Part shown: in pieces, positions 27,052-35,458 of the stretch | Position numbering within the stretch: the first letter of the stretch is position 1 | Layout of the letters: each line of letters opens with the position of its first letter | Assembly: GCA_006247105.1 (NCBI GenBank) | Contig: CM016926.1 | Location: 930,001 to 994,000, forward strand | DNA from: Giardia muris | Taxonomy: Eukaryota; Fornicata; Diplomonadida; Hexamitidae | Direction: 5' to 3' | Length of the DNA stretch: 64,000 bases | Position numbers and translations under genes: made by a program | Notes under the pieces: model-generated | The model's input: only the letters and a program-made list of their open reading frames with translations | What the model was told of the DNA's origin: nothing | Database searches by the model: none

Positions 27052-29706
27052 TTACTCTGGCAGAGGGGCGTCGAAGAGTGCCTCAACGACCTCCTCGATG
27101 CTTTGCGAGGCACAACCGGAAAGGGTGGAGAGAATTGTAATCAAATGAGATGTAGTCTCGAACTCGGTTAGAAGTGGCCTCCAAACTGAGAGGGCAAGCA
27201 CCCAGTCGGAGACCTTCGTGGTATGTGCTAGAAGAACACTCAGCCCTGCCATACACCCACGAAGGCGTTCGTGTGCATGAGTCTTCTGGGTTGTAAGATG
27301 CTGAATATGGGTCAAAAGAAGTCCATAGTGAGCAAGAAGAGCATCCAAACGGTCGCCGACGTTAGGGGCCGCAAGAGGTGCAACAAGGCCGCACACGGAG
27401 GGAGAATCTGTAAGTATCCTCTCCAATTCCTTCAAGACCTCTGTCGTGACCCCTAAGGTCGTGCACTCGTGCTCAATGGGAGTGAGAGAGATCTGAATGG
27501 TGTCGGAGTCGAGGCAATTTGACAATGCATCTAAGGTATGCGTTACAATTCTATCGAGAAGCCTCGAGATGGCCTCAAGTCTTTCAAGGGCCTTCAGAAG
27601 CGTCGCCTCCGCGCCCTTGGTCTCTTCGAGGGCGCGAGACACTAGCCTTATAAGGTTCTTCCGGTCGTACTCGAGCCTCTGGATGTTAAGGCTCTCCTCA
27701 TAGGTAAGGAGGAAATCTAATGCCGTCGAAATGAGTTCCGGAGACGTGGCCGTCACTAGAAGCTCGGGAGCCTCATACCGAAGCTCTGCCGTGAGGCCAG
27801 ACAAGTCTGTCAAGAAGACCCCGTTAGGAGAGCACTTCTGCATCTCCTCGATGAGTTTAGTCGAAATAGTCTTCTCAGATAAAAGCTTATAGAGAACTTC
27901 GGGTTGCTTCCCCAAAAGGACTCGAATACTGATCGCACCTGATAAGCGTTCTTCCGAACAATGTAATAGACAGCCGGAGAAGAGAGGAAGAGTGACGTTT
28001 TGCGCCAGACTAACCATCGTCTTTCCCCTTGTGTATGTGAGGACGAACGTTAGATCTCGTATGAAGAAAGATGCCCCACGTGGGATTCCTAACCGAATAG
28101 AAGCAGTTTGCCTTGCTGAAGAACCTCCTTTAAGGCTTATCGACACGTCGTATCGATTCTTGACGTCACCAACCTGAAGGATTGGCCCCAAGGGCCTATC
28201 CGTCGACGACATTTGGAGATAGTCCTTGACACACCATAGGAGATCATCAGTATTCCCAAAGCATGTGACTCCCAAAGTACCATTGATACTCTCCTGGCCA
28301 TGTGTCTCAATATGAACCTGAAGGTCGGTGCAAAGAACGTCCCCGTCCCATCGTATCCGGGTGATAGATGGTACTATTACCGGGAGTGCGCGCTCCGCTT
28401 CCTTCTCGGCAGCCTCGTGATCCCTCTTCAAAAGGGTTGCTTGCTTCTTCGCCTCCTCGACCATCTCGCGAGTCAATGCCGTCTTTGTCGGAATAAGTGG
28501 CTCCAAGGCGGGTCTATTGTGAGACTCCGACCATGTACTAAAGACGTTAAGCGAGAGTTCTCCAGTGGGGGTCAATGTCATAAAGAGCCCATGCTTCCCT
28601 ATGATTGTTGGGGGACTCACAGGAATACGTTGATGGCTCAACCCGGAAGCAGTGAAAAGAGCACACAATGGAACGTCGGAAATGACCGATGCCTTCCAAG
28701 CGCATGCACCCTGAGCCATTACTGATACTATGTTTGCATCATCAAGTACGAGAAGGGATAGGATGGCAGGATAACGACGTGTACGACGTCGATTTTGCGC
28801 ATGTTCTGTTCCGAAGCTCGCCCAGCAAGGAGCCATATGGAGACAGAGAGTATCTATGAAGAGTTCCTCACAAACAATAGTCCCGGTCCTCGCGTCAAGA
28901 AAACTAAGGCAATGTGGCTGCAGAAGGGCCACCTCGCCATCAGGGCTCGAGCTCCCCGCGAAAAACCGCCCGCTGACCATGGCTTGCACCCTATCTTCTA
29001 AAATAACGCTCCATCTTGGCTCTGGTCGTCTAGTATGGCTTTCAGTGGCGAGAACATCCGAGAGCGAAAGGGCCATTACATCATAATCAAGACTCGTCAG
29101 GATGATCAATTCCAGAGAAGAGACGAAGCACATAGGCGTTGGGAGCGCATAGTTCTGGCCGACGAAGACGGAGGCAAGAATCTTACGTGAGCAGACGTGT
29201 AGGTTCCCATCCTCGGTTCGAAGCAACACGTAGCTGATACAACGCTTGCTACCATCCTCGAGCTCCGAGAAGCAATGCGCCACCGCAAAGGACACAATGG
29301 GGGACGACAATACTATCGAGGATGACTCCGTCAGTTCCAAGTCGTCTGCTGCCGAACGCCGTGGAGTAAATATGCTGATCTGCATGCAATGGATAACGGC
29401 TAGGTCCAAGACCTCGACCTTTCCATCATCACCATCATCTATGAGACTAGACTGTGCAGTAAACGCACCCACCAAAAGACCCAGTGCATCCGCACGAGTG
29501 TCCAACGCCAGGACTGTATCTATCCCGACCGAATCCTGGTTAGGTCTGATAACACTAATGACTCCCTCGTGTGAGACGACGATCGCCTGAGCCATCCCGG
29601 TCTTCGCCCGCAGGAGGTTAGCAACGACACAGGACTCGGCGCTGAAGGAGCCCTCGAGACGGCAAGACCAGATGGTCGACGTCTGAAAGTCTCGGCTCTC
29701 GGCCAT
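27052..29706 (-). CDS. BBS9: BBS9/PTHB1-like BBSome subunit
   Basis: 884 residues from the ATG at 29706. Upstream in-frame ATGs would run into the divergent L21 gene. The N-terminus (ESRDFQTSTIWSC) matches the conserved 'RDWW' opening of BBS9. The following beta-strands (AIVVSHEGVISVIRPN; YVLLRTEDGNLHVCSRKILA; LIILTSLDYDVMALSL; LFMTLTPTGELSLNVF) follow the order of the PTHB1 propeller. After residue about 450 come the helix, beta-sandwich (GAE-like) and platform segments, then a helical C-terminus ending in a two-helix hairpin, as in BBS9. The BBSome is a coat that moves membrane proteins out of cilia together with IFT. Similarity is weak at residue level, so this rests on domain order and several local matches. 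Confidence 0.68.
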   Translation of the reverse strand: MAESRDFQTSTIWSCRLEGSFSAESCVVANLLRAKTGMAQAIVVSHEGVISVIRPNQDSVGIDTVLALDTRADALGLLVGAFTAQSSLIDDGDDGKVEVLDLAVIHCMQISIFTPRRSAADDLELTESSSIVLSSPIVSFAVAHCFSELEDGSKRCISYVLLRTEDGNLHVCSRKILASVFVGQNYALPTPMCFVSSLELIILTSLDYDVMALSLSDVLATESHTRRPEPRWSVILEDRVQAMVSGRFFAGSSSPDGEVALLQPHCLSFLDARTGTIVCEELFIDTLCLHMAPCWASFGTEHAQNRRRTRRYPAILSLLVLDDANIVSVMAQGACAWKASVISDVPLCALFTASGLSHQRIPVSPPTIIGKHGLFMTLTPTGELSLNVFSTWSESHNRPALEPLIPTKTALTREMVEEAKKQATLLKRDHEAAEKEAERALPVIVPSITRIRWDGDVLCTDLQVHIETHGQESINGTLGVTCFGNTDDLLWCVKDYLQMSSTDRPLGPILQVGDVKNRYDVSISLKGGSSARQTASIRLGIPRGASFFIRDLTFVLTYTRGKTMVSLAQNVTLPLFSGCLLHCSEERLSGAISIRVLLGKQPEVLYKLLSEKTISTKLIEEMQKCSPNGVFLTDLSGLTAELRYEAPELLVTATSPELISTALDFLLTYEESLNIQRLEYDRKNLIRLVSRALEETKGAEATLLKALERLEAISRLLDRIVTHTLDALSNCLDSDTIQISLTPIEHECTTLGVTTEVLKELERILTDSPSVCGLVAPLAAPNVGDRLDALLAHYGLLLTHIQHLTTQKTHAHERLRGCMAGLSVLLAHTTKVSDWVLALSVWRPLLTEFETTSHLITILSTLSGCASQSIEEVVEALFDAPLPE

Positions 29707-29754
29707 ACGAACCAATTTGATTTCGATTATCGCCTGGTTTTTCAAGGTCTTACG

Positions 29755-30234
29755 ATGACGCACAGCCAGGGATTCAGGTGCAAGACCAGATACGCCTTCG
29801 CGCGTGGGTTCCGCAAGCACGGGATCATTGGTCTGACGGCGTACAACAGAGTCTATAAGCTGGGCCAATATGTCGACATCAAGGTTAATGGTGCATACCA
29901 CAAGGGGATGCCTCACCACTTCTACCATGGGCGCACCGGGACCGTCTTCAACGTCGGCCCCCGCGCGATCGGTGTCCAGGTCCACAAGCGCGTGAAGGGT
30001 CGCATCCTGCTCAAGCGTATCTACGTCCGCCTGGAACACCTTCGTCCTTCAAAGTGCAGGGACGACTTTCTAGCTCGCGTGAAGGCCCGAGATGAGGCGC
30101 GCAGCCACGCGAAGGCGAACAACTTGCCCGTTCCATGCCTGAAGAGGGTCAATCCTGGTCCCAGGCCTGCTCATGACGTTGACGTCTCCAATGCGATCGA
30201 AGTCACCCCGATTAAGTACGACGGCATCTTCTAA
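29755..30234 (+). CDS. RPL21: 60S ribosomal protein L21 (eL21)
   Basis: 159 residues, the usual eL21 length. The eukaryotic/archaeal L21e signature is clear: MTHSQGFRCKTRYAFARGFR, KHGIIGLTAYNRVYKLGQYV, KGMPHHFYHGRTGTVFNVG, RILLKRIYVRLEHLRPSKCR. It is a large-subunit protein. It shares a 48-bp upstream region with the divergent BBS9-like gene. A canonical AGTAAA lies 20 bp after the stop. The ATG has no A-run, unusual here, but N-terminal alignment supports it. Confidence 0.97.
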   Translation: MTHSQGFRCKTRYAFARGFRKHGIIGLTAYNRVYKLGQYVDIKVNGAYHKGMPHHFYHGRTGTVFNVGPRAIGVQVHKRVKGRILLKRIYVRLEHLRPSKCRDDFLARVKARDEARSHAKANNLPVPCLKRVNPGPRPAHDVDVSNAIEVTPIKYDGIF

Positions 30235-30254
30235 GACCCTGGGTCATGAGGGGG

Positions 30255-30260
30255 AGTAAA
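30255..30260 (+). promoter_or_regulatory. AGTAAA poly(A) signal of RPL21
   Basis: Located 20 bp after the L21 stop, in the 56-bp convergent spacer. Confidence 0.65.
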
Positions 30261-30290
30261 CGCCTGGGTTCGCTTCCTTTACCCTTTCTT

Positions 30291-31925
30291 TTAAGCGTCA
30301 TGCCATCTGCCTGGCCCAAGGTGTACCGGTTGTGCCTTGGTGACTTGCTTGCGCGAGGTTGGCCGATGGGTGACCGGTCGGATGACTTCGGAGTCGTTGA
30401 TGATTGTGAGCTGTCTCCGAGAGCTAAAGGAGACTGAGTTTGGGGTACGGGGTCGTAAGGAGTGAGCCCGAGGCCCGCGTGGTAAGAGTGGGGTCCCAAC
30501 GGATAAGGAACCCGACTTCGCTGGGAGTGCGACTCCGGGAGCGGTCGATGAGTAGAGTAGCATGCTCTCGGGGTTGCTGGTTGCAGTGCAGCTTGGTTGG
30601 ACCTTCGTATTGAGCCCAAAGGAAAGACCGTCGTCAAGGTTTCGACTTTGCATCATCGTATCGATGTCAATTGGAAGACTGGACTTCTGCGAGGTAGGTT
30701 CAACAGCTATTACTCGAGCTTGAGGAGTGGGCGCAATTTGAGGTCGGGAAAAGCTCGGAACCGGTGAAGGGGATAAGCCATATCCTTGAAACTCTTGAGG
30801 TGGGACGACCATTGAGGAGCCTCGACTCCGTTGCCCTGTTCCAAGAGCACTTAAGGCTAAGGAGCTTTGTATGAACTCACCCCCAGGAGGGTTAGGCGTT
30901 TGCTTCCCATACGCCGGTGGTATTGGAGGTGGACTAACAGATAGATCATGCTCTTGTACGAGAGCACCAGACAAAGGAAGAATCCCACTAGAGGAGGGCA
31001 TAAAGCTCTCGAAGGCGCGGCAGGGAGAGTGCGAGTTTGATGGCTTTTGAGATAGGTCACTTACGGACTCTTTCTCTGTCGTCCTCCCAGTACTCCTCTG
31101 TAAAGTAGTGGTATCCACTGGGCTAAGAGACCTGCAATCGGTGACGATCCCAAGCTTACTCGGGCCTCGTACAAGTGCCGTACTTTGTAAGCGGTGCGCT
31201 TCTCCTGCCGCTTGATGCTCGATACGATCAATAATCGCAGTGTTCTTCGCACAGGACTGCTCCCGTGCAAGATCATAGGGATCCCGGTATATGGTCACGT
31301 CAATAGACTGATCCTCAAGGATCGAGATGGGCGTTTCGGCTGAGGGAGGAGTCATCTCTGTTACCGTAAAGGTCCCAGACCCTAAAGAGGTCATTGCCCC
31401 GCGCGCCAAGCCTGTCCCCATCGACTGTACTCGCCGGAGGAACTTATTCCCTCCTACCGCATTAAGAGTCATCGCAGTCTTCTCTTGCGTTGGCCTCTTA
31501 CTCATCACTAACGCACTGCTCGAATCTATGGACGTGCGCGATAACACGCGCGCCGAGATGGGACGAGGAACATACATCCGGATGGCCGGGGGTATATAAT
31601 CCTCTCCTACGGCACAAAGTGTCGCCGCCTCTGGATAATGTGCAGCCGCTCTTCGGTTCTCCTTATCTGCCTGGACGACCCGGAGCGTACAGTGCGCCGG
31701 CCGCAGCGGCCCGCGTGTGGGACAGTCATCTAGCAAGTACTCGACCCCCCTCACGTATGCCCGGCCTCTCGACCCCGTGGAAGGTAGGATCGCCACGTGG
31801 TCCCGCATCTCGTTACAGATAACGGGCTGCCCCCGCTTTGGTTGCTCACCCCGAGAGACGACAGGGCCCGCGCTAACATACGAAATGCGCCGGACCTTCC
31901 CTTTGGAGCCCGGTTGGGCTTGCAT
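30291..31925 (-). CDS. Hypothetical disordered protein, 544 residues
   Basis: Start ATG follows AGAATAAA. The composition is Ser/Pro/Thr/Arg-rich and mostly disordered, with proline-rich runs (SVSPPPIPPAYGKQTPNPPG). There are short conserved-looking islands near the N-terminus (AYVRGVEYLLDDCPTRGPLR). No domain recognised. It is separated by 12 bp from the upstream minus-strand gene and is convergent with L21. Such proteins in Giardia are often cytoskeleton-associated, but nothing here shows that directly. Confidence 0.82.
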   Translation of the reverse strand: MQAQPGSKGKVRRISYVSAGPVVSRGEQPKRGQPVICNEMRDHVAILPSTGSRGRAYVRGVEYLLDDCPTRGPLRPAHCTLRVVQADKENRRAAAHYPEAATLCAVGEDYIPPAIRMYVPRPISARVLSRTSIDSSSALVMSKRPTQEKTAMTLNAVGGNKFLRRVQSMGTGLARGAMTSLGSGTFTVTEMTPPSAETPISILEDQSIDVTIYRDPYDLAREQSCAKNTAIIDRIEHQAAGEAHRLQSTALVRGPSKLGIVTDCRSLSPVDTTTLQRSTGRTTEKESVSDLSQKPSNSHSPCRAFESFMPSSSGILPLSGALVQEHDLSVSPPPIPPAYGKQTPNPPGGEFIQSSLALSALGTGQRSRGSSMVVPPQEFQGYGLSPSPVPSFSRPQIAPTPQARVIAVEPTSQKSSLPIDIDTMMQSRNLDDGLSFGLNTKVQPSCTATSNPESMLLYSSTAPGVALPAKSGSLSVGTPLLPRGPRAHSLRPRTPNSVSFSSRRQLTIINDSEVIRPVTHRPTSRKQVTKAQPVHLGPGRWHDA

Positions 31926-31937
31926 TTTATTCTGCGT

Positions 31938-33485
31938 TCACATGAAGAAGTCGAACCCGTCTGCGTCGCGCTCTATCTCGACACCGTGGCGCTTCGCGGT
32001 CGCGTTGAGACTCCCGATAATCTGGGTGTCAAGGTCGTCGGAGAAGGTGTCAAAATCGGCCTCGTATTCGTCAGTGGCACCCAGTTGCCCCTTCTTCTTT
32101 GCGATGTCGCGTGCTATCTCCTCACGGATGCTTTCCTTAAGGTAGTCCTCCTCATCTTCAACGGGGTAAACCTGTTGCAATGGCCTTTCATGCAAAGGAG
32201 GACGGGTAGTAGAATTGGCAGTAGTAGGTTTCTCTTCCGTTCGTAGGGGATCCAGAACGTCAACATCTCTTGGCGGTGTCTGGACGGTTTGCAAGGGCAT
32301 CGGAGGATTGAATATGATGGCTTGGGGACGTGTATCGGGAGAATATTCGACATCTGCATCACGTTCTTCATCACTTTGCTTAATGAAATTGAAGGGCTCA
32401 ACATCTGCCGCCTGAGCATTGAAGGGTTCACCTTCAGCGTCGAAACTTTCCAAGTACATCTCCGACATACCAACGGGGGTCTTAAGCCGCTCACAGGATT
32501 GGCCATATTCCTTAGGTGAAGGGTTTGCGGGTGGATCGGTAGGGCAATGGATGAAGGATTCGGGCTTGACAGGGACCTTCGAGGCCACAGGGACACGCGC
32601 TTGAGGGGAGACACGCTTTTCCACCTTCTGTGGTTGAGCATAGGGCGAGATAGAAGGGGAGTTCTGCTTTATCGTGCGCATGATCTCACTCTGTGCACCA
32701 AGCAGGGCCGAGTCCGTTCCAATCGGACTCAGTTGGTTGCGTGCCTTGGCAGGCGTATTACTCTCACTTAAGAAGGAACCACGTTCATCAATGTTTCGAA
32801 ATAACTCTTTGAGTTCAGATAAGGGGAATTTCAACGCGAGAAGCTCATCCTGTAGCCGAGAGATCTGAGCGTTATTCCGCTCTCGTTCCTCACGAAGGGC
32901 TAACACCTTTTTCTCGGCTGTGGCAAGCTCGGCACGACGCTGTTGAAGGTCATGGCGTAATAACTCTGTTCCCTTGTTAAAGCTTTCGGCGAAGACTGTT
33001 TGCTTCTTCAAGAGATAATTCTTCTTCTTCTGAGCACTTAAAAGGTCACGAGCCGCTTTAAGAAGGGCATGGTTCTTCAATAAGGCCATTCCTTCTTGGC
33101 GCTCGTTCGGACTAGCCCGAGAGTCACCACCCGTCTCCTTCTGCCGCCACTCAAGCTCGGTCGTCGCCCGATTGATGCGCCCCTTGATAACCTCGATTTG
33201 TCTTGAGATCCGAATGGCCTCTGCACGGAGTGCCGCACGACGGGCCTCCGGGTCGGAGTCCTGTAGCTGCAGGAGCTTCTCACTATTCTTATCAATGAGA
33301 ACCTGCTTCTCATGGATATGTTGTCGAAGACTTTTGATGTCAGTGAGACAAGAGTGATACTCGTCACGAAGGACTCCAAGGTCTGTCGACTGGCGAACCG
33401 CCGGGGGGAGGATACTATGGGGGTGGACGCTCTTCACCTCACGTCCATCCCGAGGGCCTACGGGCTTCCGAGGACGTGGTGGCAT
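31938..33485 (-). CDS. Hypothetical coiled-coil protein with acidic C-terminus, 515 residues
   Basis: The start is the ATG behind GCGAAAAAAA. An in-frame ATG 57 bp upstream has no A-run. Residues about 35-250 are coiled coil (for example LRQHIHEKQVLIDKNSEKLL; LATAEKKVLALREERERNNA). The middle is Pro/Ser-rich, and the end is acidic with EYEADFDTFSDDLDT. It terminates in DADGFDFFM, a short sequence nearly repeated at the end of the 1,074-residue protein at 39.6 kb. Function unknown; a structural or adaptor protein is an inference. Confidence 0.85.
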   Translation of the reverse strand: MPPRPRKPVGPRDGREVKSVHPHSILPPAVRQSTDLGVLRDEYHSCLTDIKSLRQHIHEKQVLIDKNSEKLLQLQDSDPEARRAALRAEAIRISRQIEVIKGRINRATTELEWRQKETGGDSRASPNERQEGMALLKNHALLKAARDLLSAQKKKNYLLKKQTVFAESFNKGTELLRHDLQQRRAELATAEKKVLALREERERNNAQISRLQDELLALKFPLSELKELFRNIDERGSFLSESNTPAKARNQLSPIGTDSALLGAQSEIMRTIKQNSPSISPYAQPQKVEKRVSPQARVPVASKVPVKPESFIHCPTDPPANPSPKEYGQSCERLKTPVGMSEMYLESFDAEGEPFNAQAADVEPFNFIKQSDEERDADVEYSPDTRPQAIIFNPPMPLQTVQTPPRDVDVLDPLRTEEKPTTANSTTRPPLHERPLQQVYPVEDEEDYLKESIREEIARDIAKKKGQLGATDEYEADFDTFSDDLDTQIIGSLNATAKRHGVEIERDADGFDFFM

Positions 33486-33587
33486 TTTTTTTCGCCTCAG
33501 CTGTTTGTCTGATTGAAGAGTACCTAAGTGTGACTCAGTCATGCGCGTCTTCTAAGCCGGAAGTCACATCTTCAGACCTAGAACAAA

Positions 33588-34811
33588 ATGCATAACTGTG
33601 AAGAGAAGGATGAGCGCCGCATGACTCCCAAGGTTCTTCGCAAGATCTGCCTGCAGACGGGGGGCTACTCGACGCCGGGGCTCAACGAGATAGCCTACTT
33701 CCACTTCAAGGGCTTCCAACGCATCGAGGGACTCGAGGAGTACACTGCCCTCAAATCGTTGTGGTTAGAAGGGAATGGCCTGATGAAGATCGAGAACCTG
33801 GAGCCATTACAGAACCTGGTCTGCTTGTTCCTTCAGGAGAACCTCATTTCGACCATTGAGAACCTTAGTAATATCCCGTCGATTCGACAGTTAAATCTGG
33901 CCAGCAATCAAGTACGACAGGTCAAGGACGGGCTCTGGGGCCTTCATAACCTTGAGACTCTCAACTTATCTGGTAACATGCTTGAAAGCTACGAAGATCT
34001 TCTCGGCTTAGTTGAAGCCACCGGTCCAGATGGTGTTGTTGTTCCAGTCTGTCAAAACGTAAGTGTCCTTGATCTCTCTCGAAATAGGATCGAGACGCCC
34101 GACATTGTGAAGATCCTTAATCGCCTTCCAAACTTAAAGGTATTGAACTTGATGAACAACCCTCTCACGAGAAGCATGAGTATGTATCGCAAAACCGTCA
34201 TACATGCGTGCCCGAACCTTACATATCTTGATGATAGGCCTGTCTTCGATGATGAGCGCCGAGCAGTAACCGCTTACTTCCGAGGCGGACCAGAAGCCGA
34301 GCTTGCAGAAAGGCGTCTTTGTTTGGCCGAGAAGCGTGCCGAGGAATCGGCTCAGTTCGTCTCCATGCGAGCCTTTCTTCATGGAAAGCCACGTGATGAG
34401 TGCATCGCCCTAGGGAACGCGGAGCGCGAGCGTTATATGCGTCGCTTCCATGAGACAGGGGAAGTCGATCAATTTGGGAGACGACAAGGCTCAGGAGAGC
34501 ATACCATTGCTGACATTGCGCAGGGTAGGCCGATCTGGAGACGAGAAGAGGTCCCGATTGTTTCTCGTGCTTGGCTTGAGAAGCGCGTCCCTGTTACTAT
34601 CGAGTATGCAGATGATCCTTTCAATATGGTTGGGAACGACATTGACAGTTCCGAATCGACTGGAGATGTGCCAGAACTAGAAGAGGTCCCACTAGAAAGG
34701 CTTGAGACATGTGAGGAAGCCAAACTTGTGGGAGCAAAGGAAGGGGTTCAGCCAGTCATCGAGGTTGATAAGCCAGAGTGTGATAGTGACAATTTCTCGC
34801 AACCGGATTGA
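33588..34811 (+). CDS. DNAAF1: Dynein axonemal assembly factor 1 (DNAAF1/LRRC50)
   Basis: 407 residues. The N-terminus MTPKVLRKICLQTGGYSTP followed by GLNEIAYFHFKGFQRIEGLE matches the DNAAF1-specific opening. About six SDS22-type leucine-rich repeats follow (LKSLWLEGNGLMKIENLEPL; CLFLQENLISTIENLSNI; VLDLSRNRIETPDIVKIL), then the LRR cap YLDDRPVFDDERRAVTAYFR then GG, diagnostic for this family. DNAAF1 helps preassemble outer and inner arm dyneins in the cytoplasm, consistent with a flagellate. The acidic C-terminus (residues 330-407) is variable in the family. ATG context GAACAAAATG. A second ATG at codon 12 is possible. Confidence 0.94.
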   Translation: MHNCEEKDERRMTPKVLRKICLQTGGYSTPGLNEIAYFHFKGFQRIEGLEEYTALKSLWLEGNGLMKIENLEPLQNLVCLFLQENLISTIENLSNIPSIRQLNLASNQVRQVKDGLWGLHNLETLNLSGNMLESYEDLLGLVEATGPDGVVVPVCQNVSVLDLSRNRIETPDIVKILNRLPNLKVLNLMNNPLTRSMSMYRKTVIHACPNLTYLDDRPVFDDERRAVTAYFRGGPEAELAERRLCLAEKRAEESAQFVSMRAFLHGKPRDECIALGNAERERYMRRFHETGEVDQFGRRQGSGEHTIADIAQGRPIWRREEVPIVSRAWLEKRVPVTIEYADDPFNMVGNDIDSSESTGDVPELEEVPLERLETCEEAKLVGAKEGVQPVIEVDKPECDSDNFSQPD

Positions 34812-34836
34812 AGCTGAATGATAAGATAAAGTTGAT

Positions 34837-35058
34837 ATGAGAATTATCATCGAGAACGGTATTGAACCACGAGGACCTTTGTACTCTTATATAGGTGATC
34901 TAGAACGCTCAATTATCGAGGTCTTTTGGCATTATGTTTCGGATCGGTACGTACAAGTGAATTGCCGAAGGACCAGTCCTTTGATGAGTATCTGTTGGCT
35001 TCAAGTCCAACTGGAATACACGAAAGAGGTTGGACCGTTTCACCTCAAGTACCAATGA
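34837..35058 (+). CDS. Possible small protein, 73 residues
   Basis: An open frame in the 297-bp interval between DNAAF1 and URM1, starting 25 bp after the DNAAF1 stop. The first 50 residues look protein-like (MRIIIENGIEPRGPLYSYIG), and the opening is vaguely like SPOUT-type proteins of the SFM1 group, but it is far too short for that family. No close start-codon A-run (GTTGATATG). It could be a remnant or an exon. Function unknown. Confidence 0.38.
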   Translation: MRIIIENGIEPRGPLYSYIGDLERSIIEVFWHYVSDRYVQVNCRRTSPLMSICWLQVQLEYTKEVGPFHLKYQ

Positions 35059-35108
35059 CACACCAATGACTATTTACTACCATTCCACTATGCTCAAAGT
35101 AGCCTACT

Positions 35109-35396
35109 TTATCCACCATGAACCATAGAAAGGAAGGTGACACGGCTGCCTGGGAGAATGGAATGATCCAGCCCCAGGAGGGAAACGTCCTGCTCATTAA
35201 CCATGGCGATGATTCCTGGTGGTACGACGTCATCTGCTGAGCAAAAGGCATCGCCACCAGACACAAGGACGTGGTGGCCAACGTACGAGACGACATCCTT
35301 GATCGTCACCGGGGTCTCTGTTGGCATCTCGTGGAGCACGGCTCTGTCCTGTGCGAAGTTCTCGAGTCCAGCAAGGAGCTCAATCGTAATTGCCAT
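35109..35396 (-). CDS. URM1: Ubiquitin-related modifier 1 (URM1)
   Basis: 95 residues, matching the usual URM1 length. It ends exactly in the diagnostic di-glycine (VTFLSMVHGG then stop; family consensus 'FISTLHGG'). Conserved positions include DVVSYVGHHVLV, the PGIIAMVNEQDVSLLGLDHS stretch and the final beta-strand. URM1 is activated at its C-terminal Gly-Gly by a Uba4/MOCS3-type enzyme as thiocarboxylate. It then donates sulfur for 2-thiolation of wobble uridine in tRNA Lys, Glu and Gln, and can also be conjugated to proteins. The tail needs no processing here. It lies between DNAAF1 and a large helical protein without obvious functional linkage. Confidence 0.9.
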   Translation of the reverse strand: MAITIELLAGLENFAQDRAVLHEMPTETPVTIKDVVSYVGHHVLVSGGDAFCSADDVVPPGIIAMVNEQDVSLLGLDHSILPGSRVTFLSMVHGG

Positions 35397-35458
35397 AATT
35401 AATATCCTTTGCGTGTCTATCTGTATTCCCCCCTCCTCCTCCTCATCGTTAATGACCT

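Noticed and set aside
29707..30039. N-terminal extension of the BBS9-like protein
   Set aside because: It reads through the antisense of RPL21; the BBS9-type opening starts at the ATG at 29706.
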